Positions 44,931 to 55,300 of a stretch of DNA of 64,000 nucleotides are shown here, piece by piece. Position 1 is the stretch's first letter. Each line of letters begins with the position of its first letter. The stretch is taken from contig CASEBV010000015.1 of assembly GCA_949286415.1 (NCBI GenBank), forward strand, positions 62,001 through 126,000. Direction: 5' to 3'. Made by a program: the position numbers and the translations under genes. Under the pieces are notes generated by a model. It did no database searches. It saw nothing but the letters and a program-made list of their open reading frames with translations, and was not told the DNA's origin. Source of the DNA: an uncultured Bacteroidales bacterium (GTDB lineage Bacteria > Bacteroidota > Bacteroidia > Bacteroidales > UBA932).

Positions 44931-46343
44931 TCATTCTCCTCCGACTGTCAGATTTTTTACAAGCACGGTCGGTATGCCGCAGCTCACCGGTACATTCTGG
45001 TCTTTCCCGCAGGTCCAGGTGCCGTTGTCAATCTTCAGGTCATTGCCTACCGCGGTTATATCCGCAAGTGCCCTCGGGCCATTGCCTATGATGTTGATGT
45101 CCTTTACAGGAGCCCCAAGCCTTCCGTTCTCGATAAGTCTTCCGCTTTTGACGAAGAATGTGAAGTCGCCTTCTCCTATCTTGACCTGTCCGTTGGAGAA
45201 CTCATCCACATATATGCCCTTTTTGACGGATGATATGATATCTTCAGGAGAGGCTGTGCCATTTTCCATATAAGTCGTCCTCATGCGTGGAATAGGATGA
45301 AACCGGAATGACTCCCTGCGTCCGTTGCCGGTAGGAGGTACTTTGAACCATGATGCGCTTATCCTGTCGTGAAGATATGAATTGAGTATGCCGTCCTTTA
45401 CCATCCATGTCTTTTGTCCGGCGACACCCTCGTCGTCAAAATTGCAGGCGCCGCGGTTTCCTCTCACGGTGCCGTCGTCCACAATGCTTATGCCCGTACT
45501 GCATATCTTTTCTCCTATTCTCCCGGAAAATATTGACTGTCCTTTTCTGTTGAAGTCGGCCTCGAAGGCATGCCCCATGGCTTCGTGAAGCAATATTCCG
45601 GAAGCTCCTGCGCCCATCACGACAGGCATCTGCCCACCTTTGGGCCTTCTGGCATCAAATCTTTCGTCAATTCCGGCCACGGCATCGGCAGCCATCTCGT
45701 CGGCGAGGGCTTCCGTCACCATTTCAGTGCCCATGCGGAAGCTGCGTGAGACAGATTTGCTTTCTGTCTTTCCTCCTTGGGAGAAAATGACGGAAACCAC
45801 TATGCTTCCGCAGGGCCGGGTGTCACAGGCAAGCTCACCGGATGAATTGAACATCATTATGTCGCTCTGGGATGCCGCAAGTCTTGCAATGACTTTAAGG
45901 ACACGGCTGTCCCGGCTACGGATTTTCTTCTCGAGCGACTTGAGGAACGGAATGAATCCGGCAAGGTCTGCCTGTCTCCATGGGCATGACATCGGGTACA
46001 GTCCGGCGTTTTCAAGCGGACGGACACTTTGCGGAGTGAACGGGCGCTGCGAAGCCGCAATCATTGATGCAGCTTTTGCTGCCTCTGTCAGTTCCTCTGT
46101 CCCGGTGCTTTCTGAGTAGGCATATCCTGTCTTTTCTCCGTTGAGTGCACGGATTCCGGCTCCATAATCAGTATGGAATCCACCTGAAGTCACATCTCCG
46201 TCACGGAGCGTAAGTTCGCTGTATGTAGAATATTCGAAATACAGGTCTGCCCATGACCCTCCGTTTCTGAGGGCAGTGCCGGCAAGCATCTCAAGTTGGG
46301 GTATCGTGATTCTGAATGTGTCAAGGAAATATCTGTTGTCCAT
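44931..46343 (-). CDS. tldD: Metalloprotease TldD
   Basis: A 470-residue zinc metalloprotease subunit. The zinc motif is HEAMGH (H253, E254, H258) in ASGILLHEAMGHAFEADF. Other blocks are DYGAGIRALNGEKTGYAYSES and IYVDEFSNGQVKIGEGDFTFFVKSGRLIENG. The full-length pair with tldE is conserved in many bacteria, where it matures peptides and supports antitoxin turnover; the substrate here is unknown. It starts 11 bp after the zeta-like kinase gene ends. Confidence 0.95.
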   Translation of the reverse strand: MDNRYFLDTFRITIPQLEMLAGTALRNGGSWADLYFEYSTYSELTLRDGDVTSGGFHTDYGAGIRALNGEKTGYAYSESTGTEELTEAAKAASMIAASQRPFTPQSVRPLENAGLYPMSCPWRQADLAGFIPFLKSLEKKIRSRDSRVLKVIARLAASQSDIMMFNSSGELACDTRPCGSIVVSVIFSQGGKTESKSVSRSFRMGTEMVTEALADEMAADAVAGIDERFDARRPKGGQMPVVMGAGASGILLHEAMGHAFEADFNRKGQSIFSGRIGEKICSTGISIVDDGTVRGNRGACNFDDEGVAGQKTWMVKDGILNSYLHDRISASWFKVPPTGNGRRESFRFHPIPRMRTTYMENGTASPEDIISSVKKGIYVDEFSNGQVKIGEGDFTFFVKSGRLIENGRLGAPVKDINIIGNGPRALADITAVGNDLKIDNGTWTCGKDQNVPVSCGIPTVLVKNLTVGGE

Positions 46344-46354
46344 TCCTGTCTGTT

Positions 46355-46945
46355 CTATTTGTCCTGGCTTTCTTCAAGCGCCGTCTTTCTGATGAGTTCG
46401 TATGTCTCAATGTCCTTGATGTTCATGACTTCATCTCTGCTGCCTTCGGCGATGACCCTGAACGGAGTAATCGAATTGTCTGCAAGAATCCATCTGTCGC
46501 ATACCGGAGCATAGTCTTCAAAGAAATATCTGAGTCCCATGCTGTATCTGCGTCTGACGGTTTCTTCCGGAATATTGTGTCCGCCGGCTTCGACTCTTGC
46601 CTTTACCCTTGCAACTGCCAGATCGGGGGAATTGAGCCAGAAATACAGCAGGGTTACAGTATAGCCTTCTTCTCTCGCCTGTCTCACTGTGTTGAGCAGA
46701 GTCCTCGTCGCAAGAGTGGTCTCGATGGCAAAGTCTTCCTTTTTCCGGAAGAGATAGCGTATTTTCATTACCATGAATCGGCTTGCCTTGATTGATGCCC
46801 TTTCCGGAGAAAATGGAGCAAGTCCCTTGGCGAATTCATCGGAATTCACGAACTGGCTGCATTCAAGCATTTCCGGCAGCAGCGTATATGAGGCCGTCGT
46901 CTTTCCGGCTCCGTTGCATCCGGAGATAATGTAGAGTCTTGGCAT
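46355..46945 (-). CDS. Zeta-toxin-like P-loop kinase
   Basis: A 196-residue protein with a P-loop IISGCNGAGKTTASYTLLPEM, an early F-VNSDEFAKGL motif as in zeta toxins, and ETTLATRTLLNTVRQA. This is the COG4185/zeta-type ATPase family. No antitoxin gene is next to it, and it is embedded in the conserved leftward run between the TIGR02757 gene and tldD, with 3 bp and 11 bp gaps. It may be a small-molecule or sugar-nucleotide kinase rather than a toxin; the sequence does not decide. Confidence 0.82.
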   Translation of the reverse strand: MPRLYIISGCNGAGKTTASYTLLPEMLECSQFVNSDEFAKGLAPFSPERASIKASRFMVMKIRYLFRKKEDFAIETTLATRTLLNTVRQAREEGYTVTLLYFWLNSPDLAVARVKARVEAGGHNIPEETVRRRYSMGLRYFFEDYAPVCDRWILADNSITPFRVIAEGSRDEVMNIKDIETYELIRKTALEESQDK

Positions 46946-46948
46946 ATT

Positions 46949-47668
46949 TTATTTGTGATATGTGATTCCGTATCCGAACAGGGCAAAGTCTCCCTTGCAC
47001 GGGTCTCCCGGGAAAATTTCCGCGAATGCTCCGGTAATTTCTTTTACTGTGGTGATGTCCTTCTGCCTGCGTTGAGTGAGCCCGAGGGCGACGGCTTCAT
47101 CGTGGACATGTACATCAAGCGGTATCAGCAGGGCTGACTTGTCTGAATTTTTCCACAGCCCGAGATCCACTTTCCCGTCGTCCCGGACCATCCATCTGCG
47201 CATCATGTTGATTTTCTTGTCAGGGGCTTTCGGGTCAGCCTTGCGCCCGAATATCCGGCATCTGATTTCCCCGTTGTCCATTCCCTCGATGCTTTCCCTT
47301 TCGGAAAATATTTCCCGGAGTCTTGAACAGATGTCGGCAAATTCACTCCATTTTACGGTTCTGTGTAGACTTGCCCCGTCATTCCTGTATGCACCTTTCA
47401 TTACATAGTCGTAAGGCCTCCAGTCCATCTCCTCCATCGCCCGAGTGCTGTCCCTGACTATCATTGCTCTGCGCCCCCAGGCAAGATGAGCCGCTATGAG
47501 AGCCGTGATTTCCACATCGGCAAGGCTGCGTTCTCCCCTGCGGTACAGTTCCGCCATCCTGGTCGGGAAGGCTATCGGGTCCTCCCGGAAATATTGCCTG
47601 TCATTGTATTTGTCCGCCCATGAGATGAGCATTTCTCTTGTTTCCGTATCCATTTCCGGTATCTGCAT
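46949..47668 (-). CDS. TIGR02757 family protein
   Basis: A 239-residue conserved Bacteroidota protein of unknown function. Recognisable blocks are YNDRQYFREDPIAFPTRM, the central ALIAAHLAWGRRAMIVRDS, MMRRWMVRDDGKVDLGLWK and LLIPLDVHVHDEAVALGLTQRRQKD, and the end FGYGITYHK. The overall pattern resembles helix-hairpin-helix DNA glycosylases without their iron-sulfur cysteines. A minus-strand TAAATTTG (47681-47674) lies 5 bp before the ATG, so a leaderless mRNA or the start at 47653 is possible. Confidence 0.85.
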   Translation of the reverse strand: MQIPEMDTETREMLISWADKYNDRQYFREDPIAFPTRMAELYRRGERSLADVEITALIAAHLAWGRRAMIVRDSTRAMEEMDWRPYDYVMKGAYRNDGASLHRTVKWSEFADICSRLREIFSERESIEGMDNGEIRCRIFGRKADPKAPDKKINMMRRWMVRDDGKVDLGLWKNSDKSALLIPLDVHVHDEAVALGLTQRRQKDITTVKEITGAFAEIFPGDPCKGDFALFGYGITYHK

Positions 47669-47713
47669 TTCTGCAAATTTAACAAAACTTTCTTCATCAG
47701 ATTTAAGAATTTT

Positions 47714-49501
47714 TCAGAACGGCTTCAGTCTGCTCTCCAGATGCATCGTTTCTCCGGAGACAGGATGCGCGAAGCTGATTGAAGCCGCATGCAGATGAAG
47801 CCTGCCGGAAGCGGCTGCACTGCCATAAAGCCTGTCTCCGATGACGGGAGCTCCGAGCCCGTCCTTGTGGGCGGCATGTACACGAAGCTGGTGAGTCCGT
47901 CCGGTGAGCGGATGCAGCTCTGCGGACGCTCTCTTTCCTCTTATAGAAAGAATCCTGTATTCCGATATCGCTTCCTTGCCTTTCTCCGTGTCTGCCTTTT
48001 GTCTCGGCCTGTCAAGAATGTCCGGGGCCAGCGGGAGGCTTATGGTGCCTGTCTCGCCCTCACGGTGCGGCCATTTTTCAGGGATGTCAAGGTCCGCCAG
48101 ATATGTCTTTTGTATCTTCCTGGCCTCGAATTGCTGCCTGAGATTTCTCTGGGCCTCTTCAGTCTTGGCATAGATGATGATGCCCGAAGTATCCATGTCA
48201 AGTCTGTGGACAGGCAGAATCCTGCTCCTTCCGAGTCTTTTCCCCTCTGCCGATGACTCTTCCAGCAGTTCCATTAATGACGGCTGACCGGTATTGCCGG
48301 GGACTGACAGCATTCCGGCCGGCTTGTCGGCAACGATTATGCTCCCGTCCTCATATATTATGCTCTCTTCGTCAATTCCGGGACAGGCGTGGGCTTCCGC
48401 ACTGTCGCCATCAAGTTCTGCCGCGTGTCCAAGCCCTTTCATCATGAATCCGAGCAGAGGACCGCATTTTGAGCCGCACGACGGGTAGAAGCGGCCTTCT
48501 TCCCGGACTTCGTTGTCCGGACTCCTTCCATACCAGAACTCTCCCATAGCCAGAGGCTTGAGACCGTGCGAGAAAGCATATTGGAGCAATTTGGGTGCAG
48601 CGCATTCTCCTGTCCCGGCAGGAGGGACAAGCCCGCGGCCTGAGAATATTTCCGAGATGCTTTTCCGCTCGCCGCAGGCATTCAGGACAATGGTATTGTC
48701 AAAAATCCATTTCTGCAGACTGTCTGACATGTCCTTTCTCCGTTTTCTGAGCCGATGTATTTCGCCTGTGGCATTTTCCATGAGCCTCCTTGCTTCAGGG
48801 AGACGGGAGTTGTATTCTGCAGCCATTCTCTTCAGGCAGGCTTTCTCATACTGGCTTTCCCGGATAAGTGCATCCTGAAGCTTGTCAATATCATGGACTG
48901 GCTCTTGCGAGTAATGTACTGTATCTGCGGAGTCCGGCATCACTCCTGCTTTAAGACATTCCCGTATGCGCCTGCGCCGCCGCTTTGATTCTGCCATTTT
49001 CTCTTTCCATGAAGCCATGGACAAGGCTTTTTCCCCGTTGATTTCCGAAAGACTTTCCGCTGCCTCAAGATATTCCCTGCTTTCAAGGATTGACCTGATG
49101 CGGGCATTGATTTCCGATATGACGGATTCTTCTTTTTTGAAATGCCCCTCAGGCTCCAGAAGATCAAGCACGGGAGGCACAAAGCCCGGCAGAAGGTTCT
49201 TGCCTGCAGCGATTCCGGAAAATCCGGCAAGGTAGGCATGCCTTTCGCGGAACGGCCCGGGGCCGTCCTGCAGTTTGTCGTCCGGAATTTCTACAATCAG
49301 CACACCAAGCATCTTGCCTTCGGACAATATTCCGTCAAGTGTCTTGTCTGAATGTATGTGGGAGATGATTTCTGCGGCTGCCCGTGCAACTGCCGGGCAG
49401 GGGGAGTATCTGAACGGGTCGTTGAATCCGGCAGGAATGTCCCCGGGGGCGCATCGTATCGGGTGCAATGCCGACAGTATGTCCTCTTTGCGGATTGCCA
49501 T
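47714..49501 (-). CDS. RluA-family RNA pseudouridine synthase with long N-terminal extension
   Basis: A 595-residue enzyme. The C-terminal 220 residues are the synthase: IIVADKPAGMLSVPG, the catalytic HRLDMDTSGIIIYAKT, and ELHPLTGRTHQLRVHAA. The long N-terminus holds a conserved block (FRYSPCPAVARAAAEII, GKMLGVLIVEI) and a charged coiled coil at about 140-270. This architecture is typical of the Bacteroidota tRNA/23S rRNA pseudouridine synthases; the modified position is not certain. Its ATG overlaps the stop of the antiporter gene (TAATG). Confidence 0.92.
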   Translation of the reverse strand: MAIRKEDILSALHPIRCAPGDIPAGFNDPFRYSPCPAVARAAAEIISHIHSDKTLDGILSEGKMLGVLIVEIPDDKLQDGPGPFRERHAYLAGFSGIAAGKNLLPGFVPPVLDLLEPEGHFKKEESVISEINARIRSILESREYLEAAESLSEINGEKALSMASWKEKMAESKRRRRRIRECLKAGVMPDSADTVHYSQEPVHDIDKLQDALIRESQYEKACLKRMAAEYNSRLPEARRLMENATGEIHRLRKRRKDMSDSLQKWIFDNTIVLNACGERKSISEIFSGRGLVPPAGTGECAAPKLLQYAFSHGLKPLAMGEFWYGRSPDNEVREEGRFYPSCGSKCGPLLGFMMKGLGHAAELDGDSAEAHACPGIDEESIIYEDGSIIVADKPAGMLSVPGNTGQPSLMELLEESSAEGKRLGRSRILPVHRLDMDTSGIIIYAKTEEAQRNLRQQFEARKIQKTYLADLDIPEKWPHREGETGTISLPLAPDILDRPRQKADTEKGKEAISEYRILSIRGKRASAELHPLTGRTHQLRVHAAHKDGLGAPVIGDRLYGSAAASGRLHLHAASISFAHPVSGETMHLESRLKPF

Positions 49502-50979
49502 TATGCAGGAGTGTCGTTGTCATATATTACGAGGAGCTTGTCCCCGTCCTTCAGTACGCGGCTCCCGTTCGGGACAATGAATTTTCCGTCTCTCTTTATC
49601 ATCATCACAAGCATGCCTTCCGGCATCTTCAGGTCTTTCAGCGTATTCCCTTTCGACAGAGTCTCTCTTGTAATGGTCACTTCAACGAGTTTCCCTGCTT
49701 CTTCAGGTACTTCAAACCCGATTTCAGTGCTGCCTTCCTCCTGGGGCAGGTCAAGCTTGAGAAGCCTTGACACAAATGAAATGGAACTTCCCTGGATTAC
49801 AAGAGACAATATTGTGATGAAAAACACCACATTGAAGATGATGTCTGATCCAGGTGTGCCTTCCACGACCGGGTATGTGGCGAAGATGATAGGTACTGCC
49901 CCCCTCAGCCCCACCCAGGAAATGAATGACTTGGACGCAAAAGAAATCTTCCGGAAAGGAATCAGGGACAGGAACACGCTCAGGGGTCTCGCGACAATAA
50001 TCATGAAAATTCCTATGAGAAGGGCCGCCGGGGCCACTTTCATCATCTCGTGCGGATTGACCAGCAGGCCGAGCGTGATGAACATCACCACCTGCATCAG
50101 CCATGTCAGGCCGTCGAAGAATGCAAATATGTCCTTCCTGTTTACGAGCCGGTGGTTGCCGATGACGATACCTGCGAGGTATACGGCCAGATATCCGTTG
50201 CCCTGGAGTTTTGTCGTCACGGTAAAAGAAAAGAATACGATGCTCATGAGCAGGATGGCATACAGGGGGGCATTCTTGAGGTTGATTCTGTTCAGCAGCC
50301 ATACCGAGCCGCAGCCCATAAGGAATCCGGAGGCGGCTCCGATTGAAAACTGGAGAGCAAGGGTCTTCAGGGCCTGAAGCACTATAGCCGTTGTCCCTGC
50401 TGCCCCTGTGCCGGCCTCCCCGAAGGCCGCCGCCATCTGAATGAGGATGATGGTCAGAATGTATGCCATCGGGTCGTTGCTTCCGCTCTCAAGTTCAAGC
50501 AGCGGCTTCAGATTGTTTTTCAGGTTCTGCTTTTTCTGGCCGAGCAGGTTGAAGACTGATGCCGAATCCGTGGAGGACATTGTGGCTGCGAGAAGAAAGC
50601 ATGTCACCAGAGGAAGTGAGAACGGGAAAGACTTCCATTCCGACAGCATGAATATGAAGAGCCCCGTGAAGACGGTCGTCAGGATTACGCCGAGAGTGGA
50701 GAGAACCAGCCCCGGCCCGAGTACGGGTTTTATTTCCTTGAATCGGGTCTCCATTCCGCCTGTGAACAGGATGATGCACAAGGCGACCATGCCCAGGAAC
50801 TGGGCCTGGCCGACATTGTTGAACTGAAGCCCGAGGCCGTCGGTGCCGAATATCATGCCTGCTACAAGGAACAGCAGGAGCGACGGAAGTCCGAAGCGGT
50901 AGCCTACCTTGCTTATGAGTATACTGCAGAATATCAGAATTGACATCAGGAGCAGTATGTTTTCAGAAGTGAATGTCAT
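49501..50979 (-). CDS. K+/H+ antiporter, CPA1 (NhaP2-like)
   Basis: A 492-residue inner-membrane antiporter with about 12-13 helices and a C-terminal TrkA-C domain. The start [17 protein letters not shown] at 50979 matches NhaP2 and overlaps the nth stop as ATGA; the upstream in-frame ATG at 51039 lies inside nth. Key blocks are AATMSSTDSASVFNLLGQ, LLELESGSNDPMAYILT (the ND pair of CPA1) and SWVGLRGAVPIIFA. The cytoplasmic end (ITRETLSKGNTLKDLKMPEGMLVMMI) may sense nucleotides. It probably exports potassium or sodium under stress. Confidence 0.92.
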   Translation of the reverse strand: MTFTSENILLLMSILIFCSILISKVGYRFGLPSLLLFLVAGMIFGTDGLGLQFNNVGQAQFLGMVALCIILFTGGMETRFKEIKPVLGPGLVLSTLGVILTTVFTGLFIFMLSEWKSFPFSLPLVTCFLLAATMSSTDSASVFNLLGQKKQNLKNNLKPLLELESGSNDPMAYILTIILIQMAAAFGEAGTGAAGTTAIVLQALKTLALQFSIGAASGFLMGCGSVWLLNRINLKNAPLYAILLMSIVFFSFTVTTKLQGNGYLAVYLAGIVIGNHRLVNRKDIFAFFDGLTWLMQVVMFITLGLLVNPHEMMKVAPAALLIGIFMIIVARPLSVFLSLIPFRKISFASKSFISWVGLRGAVPIIFATYPVVEGTPGSDIIFNVVFFITILSLVIQGSSISFVSRLLKLDLPQEEGSTEIGFEVPEEAGKLVEVTITRETLSKGNTLKDLKMPEGMLVMMIKRDGKFIVPNGSRVLKDGDKLLVIYDNDTPA

Positions 50980-51629
50980 CTCTTTTCTGTTTTTGGAATG
51001 CGGTGTTCGTATTCTCTGCACCAGCTGCTGATTCCGCATCTTCCGCAGTCAGGTTTCCTGGCGGTGCATACATATCTCCCGTGCAGGATGAGCCAATGAT
51101 GTGCCGCCGGACGAATCTCCGGAGGAAAGTTGTCCGTAAGGTCTTTTTCAACGGCTTCGACAGTCTTTCCTTCTGAAAGGCCGATTCTTCGTGATACCCT
51201 GAATACATGGGTGTCGACTGCAATCACAGGCTTCCCGTAGATTACGGAGGCTATCACATTCGCCGTCTTTCTTCCGACGCCGGGCAATTTGACGAGTTCT
51301 TCGGGCTCGTCCGGCACTCTGCCTCCGAAGTCACTGACAAGAGTCCGTGCCATCCCTATCAGGTGCCTCGCCTTGTTGTTGGGGAATGAGATTGACTTTA
51401 TGAGCCCGTATACTTCATCAAAAGAAGCGGCGGCAAGGTCTTCCGGATCCGGAAATCTCCTGAACAGTTTCGGAGTATGCATGTTTACCCTCTTGTCCGT
51501 GCACTGGGCCGAAAGTATCACGGCTATCAGAAGATGGAAAGGGGAGTCGTACTGAAGTTCGCTCTTTGCGGATGGCATGTTTTCGGAAAACCATCCGCTT
51601 ATGCCTCTGTATCTTTCCTCTCTGTCCAT
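50976..51629 (-). CDS. nth: Endonuclease III
   Basis: A 217-residue DNA glycosylase/lyase that removes oxidised pyrimidines. It has the catalytic Lys in [11 protein letters not shown], the helix-hairpin-helix [15 protein letters not shown], the catalytic Asp in [12 protein letters not shown] and the [4Fe-4S] ligands [17 protein letters not shown]. The start [14 protein letters not shown] at 51629 matches the family and overlaps ftsE by 31 bp; the stop overlaps the antiporter start by 4 bp. Confidence 0.96.
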   Translation of the reverse strand: MDREERYRGISGWFSENMPSAKSELQYDSPFHLLIAVILSAQCTDKRVNMHTPKLFRRFPDPEDLAAASFDEVYGLIKSISFPNNKARHLIGMARTLVSDFGGRVPDEPEELVKLPGVGRKTANVIASVIYGKPVIAVDTHVFRVSRRIGLSEGKTVEAVEKDLTDNFPPEIRPAAHHWLILHGRYVCTARKPDCGRCGISSWCREYEHRIPKTEKR

Positions 51630-52333
51630 TCTTCTCCCTTTGTTTCTTGTCTGATGCCCATTTCTGTGCAGGTCTCATTGCCGCAGACCATTATTCTTCC
51701 TGGATATTTGTCCACAAGGGAATGGTTATGCGTCACCATGACTATTGCCGTACCGTTGTTCCTGTTGATTTTGCACAGGAGCCCCATTATGCTGTCTGCC
51801 GTCTCCGGGTCAAGGTTCCCTGTCGGCTCATCGGCTATTATGACCTCTGGGCGGTTGAGCAGGGCCCGGGCAATTGCAACCCTCTGCTGCTCTCCTCCTG
51901 AAAGCTGGTGCGGCATCCTGTGTGACTTGTTCTTGAGTCCTACCGCATCCAGGACTTCGGCTATCCGCCTGTCCATTTCCCTTTCATCTCTCCACCCTGT
52001 GGCTTTCAGGACGAACCGTAGATTTTCCTCGACATTCCTGTCCATCAGAAGCTGAAAATCCTGGAACACGACTCCGAGCCTGCGCCTGAGGAAAGGTATC
52101 TCCTTTTCCCTGATGGTCCGCAGGTCATATCCGCAGACCTGCCCGTTTCCTCCGGCAAGCCTGTTCTCTGCTATGATTGTCCTTATGACGGATGTCTTGC
52201 CTGTCCCGACTTTGCCCACAATATATATGAAGTCCCCTTTGTATACCTTCATATTGAGCCCGTAGATGACAATGCTGTCGCCGCCGGCAATGTCGGCGCT
52301 GTCGAATGATATGATTGTTTCTCTGTTTTCCAT
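51599..52333 (-). CDS. ftsE: FtsE-like cell-division ABC ATPase
   Basis: A 244-residue ABC ATPase of the FtsE/LolD/MacB type. Walker A is [10 protein letters not shown], the Q-loop [19 protein letters not shown] (the FQD-LL form is FtsE-typical), signature [16 protein letters not shown], Walker [16 protein letters not shown] and H-loop VTHN. FtsX is not adjacent, as is usual in Bacteroidota. FtsE activates peptidoglycan hydrolases at the septum through FtsX; that link is family knowledge. Promoter candidate at 52355-52362, divergent from the TPR gene. Confidence 0.85.
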   Translation of the reverse strand: MENRETIISFDSADIAGGDSIVIYGLNMKVYKGDFIYIVGKVGTGKTSVIRTIIAENRLAGGNGQVCGYDLRTIREKEIPFLRRRLGVVFQDFQLLMDRNVEENLRFVLKATGWRDEREMDRRIAEVLDAVGLKNKSHRMPHQLSGGEQQRVAIARALLNRPEVIIADEPTGNLDPETADSIMGLLCKINRNNGTAIVMVTHNHSLVDKYPGRIMVCGNETCTEMGIRQETKGEEWTERKDTEA

Positions 52334-52354
52334 GTCATGAATACATATATTTTA

Positions 52355-52381
52355 CAAAAATAAGGAAAATAGTTACTTTTG
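52355..52381. promoter_or_regulatory. Overlapping divergent promoters of ftsE and the TPR gene
   Basis: Minus strand: TATTTTTG (52362-52355) 22 bp before ftsE. Plus strand: TACTTTTG (52374-52381) 17 bp before the TPR start. Both fit TAnnTTTG and lie within 27 bp, so the two genes may compete for RNA polymerase. Confidence 0.5.
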
Positions 52382-52398
52382 TAAAAATATTTGTTGAT

Positions 52399-55300
52399 AT
52401 GATGAAACTGTTTTGTGCAGTCGCCTCATGTTTGTCCGCCCTTTTTCTTGCAGGCTCCGCTGTCGCGGCATGCCCGGAAAATGTGCCGCCGTCCTGCGAA
52501 CAGGACAGGACAGGCCTCAGGGGGGCATTCCGGCAGGCACTATTCATATATGAGAAAGGAATGTATGAGGAGGCAATGTCCTGTTTCAGCAGGATAGCCG
52601 AAGAATATGATGAGCCCGAGGCCCGGGGCTATGCGGTGCTCTGCGCCGTGAAGATGAGGCTTCCTTCATATCGGGATTTGTCAGGGCCGTATCTTGAGAA
52701 ATACCCCTTTTCTGCCGTCTCGTCCAGGATAAGATATGCGGATGCCCTCAATCTGTTCGATTCAGGGAATTACGGAGCCGCGTCCGAAATCCTTGAGTCC
52801 ATATCCCTGAAGTCTCTGGAAAGGGGCCAGAGGAACGAATACCGGTTCAAGAGGGCGTATTGCGATTATGAAAACGGCGAAATGGCCCGTGCTCTTGACC
52901 GTTTTTCAGAACTTTCAGCGGCTGGAAAATCGGACTATACTGCCGCTTCGTGCTATATGGCCGGGTATATCTGCTATTGTCAGAAAAATTTTCAGGAAGC
53001 AGCCGGATGGTTTGAAAAGTCCTCGGTCGACAGCCGTTTTTCTGCGATGAGTCTCTACTATCTGGCGGAATGCCGCTTCATGCTCAAGGACTACGGGTAT
53101 GTAATAGAAAAAGGACCGGAATTGCTCGGCTCAGTCCCGGAGGAATGCCTGCCTAAGCTGAACAGGCTCATATCCGAGTCTTTCCTTGTGCAGGGAAATG
53201 CCAGTGAGGCAAGAAAATATTATGGCGGAAACTCCGGCGGGTCCCAGCCGGCATCCCGCTCAGACTTTTTTTATGCCGGGTCGCTGCTCTATGCCGTCGG
53301 TGACTTTTCCGGAGCGATAGACAATTTCTCGATGATGACTGACAGAAGCGATTCCGTCGGTCAGGTCGCCAATTACAAGTTGGGCTACAGCTATATCAGG
53401 ACAAAGAACAAGGTTTCCGCCCTTGATGCCTTCAGGGCTGCTGCGGAAGCCGGATATGACCCTGACATATCGGAAGATGCATATTTCAATTATGCCAAGC
53501 TTTCATTTGACCTGAACAATGACAGGTCTGTCTTCCGCAGTTACCTTGAAAAATATCCGGATGCGGGCAAGTCGGAAAAAATCTACAGCTATATGGCGGT
53601 TGCGGCATTGCAGGAACATGATTATGCCGGGGCTGTAGAAGCGTACGACAACATAGACGAACTGGATCCTGTGATGAAGAGCAATTATATGAAAGCCAAT
53701 TATCTGCGCGCATCCGAACTCGCTTCTGCAGGGGCATGGCGGGATGCAGTGCCGTATCTGAAGGCTGCGGTGTACTATTCTGACAGGAGGGATACTTTCA
53801 ATCAGATGTCAAGCTATTGGCTGGCAGAGGCTTATTACAGGGATGACAGATTTGACGATGCCCTTGGCCTCTATACCAGGCTCTACAATATTTCTGCACT
53901 TTATGGAATGGATGAGTCGTGGATGATTCCATATGGAATAGCATATTGCCATTTTAAGAAAGAAGACTATTCTTCTGCCGCCCGCTGGTTCTCTGAATAT
54001 CTCAAGGGTGAGCGGCTGACATGGCGGAAGGATGCGATGCTCCGTTATGCGGACTGCCTTTTCATGCAGAAAGAATATGCTGATGCTGCGGCATCATACG
54101 ATGAGGTGAGAAAAGAATATTTTGATGTCAATGACATCTATCCGTATTATCAGGCGGCGGTGGCATATGGTCTTGCCGGAGATGAGGAAAGGAAGGTGAC
54201 TCTTCTTCGCAATGCTGCGGAGGCCGATTCTTCTTCTCCGTTTTATCCGGAGGCCATGTTTGAACTCGGCCGTTCATATCTTGTCTCGGGAAAGGAGGAA
54301 CTTGCGGCCGATACTTACCGGAAGCTTGCAGCCTCGTCAAGGGACAGCATTTTCATCGCAAGGGCTCTCATAGAGTTGGGCATGATATCACGTAACCGGT
54401 CCGACAATGAGGCCGCACTCCGCTATTACAGGAAAGTCGTTGAAGAGCTTCCTCTGTCCGGCTATGCGGATGATGCCCTGCTGGCAATAGAGTCTGTCTA
54501 TCAGTCTGAGAACAACCCTCAGGCTTACCTTGACTATATTGCCCGAATAGGCAGGTCGTCACTCAAGACTGAGGATGAGAAGGAAATGATGATTTTCAAT
54601 GCTGCGGAGCAGATTTATCTCTCCGAGAATTATCCGAAGGCCATTGTCTCAATCCAGTCATACATAGAGGCTTATCCTGACGGAGCCAAAATTCCGCAGG
54701 CATATTATTATATGGCCGAATGCTACCGGAATACAGGAAAACCTGACCGTGCGTGCGACTATTATGCCAAGGTCATGGATGCAGGAGCCGGTTCTTATGC
54801 GGAACTTGCGTGTCTGAACTTTGCGGGACTTTCATATGGCATGCAGCGGTATGAAAGGGCATACGAGGCTTATCGGTCCTTGTCGGAAATAGCCGTGATT
54901 GACAATAATATCCATCTGGCCAGCATGGGAATGATGCGGTCTGCATATGGGGCTAAGATGTTCGCGGAGGCGGTTTCCTGCGCTGATGCAGTGCTTTCGG
55001 ACAGCCGGTCGGATGCCGATGAAAGGAGAGAGGCTGAATTCATCAAGGCCAAGTCGTGCCTCGCCCTAAGCAGGAGGGATGAAGCCTATGCCATCTTTGC
55101 CGGCCTTGCATCGGACCCGGTTACTCCCGAGGGCGCGGAATCGGCCTATCTTATGATTCTTGACAGCTATGACCGCGGGGATTTCGCCCAGTTGGAGACC
55201 AGGGTATATTCTTTCTCCGACTCCTCGCGAGGGCAGGCCTACTGGCTGGCGAAGTCGTTCCTGGTCCTCGGGGATTCGTTTGTGGACAGAGGCGAATATG

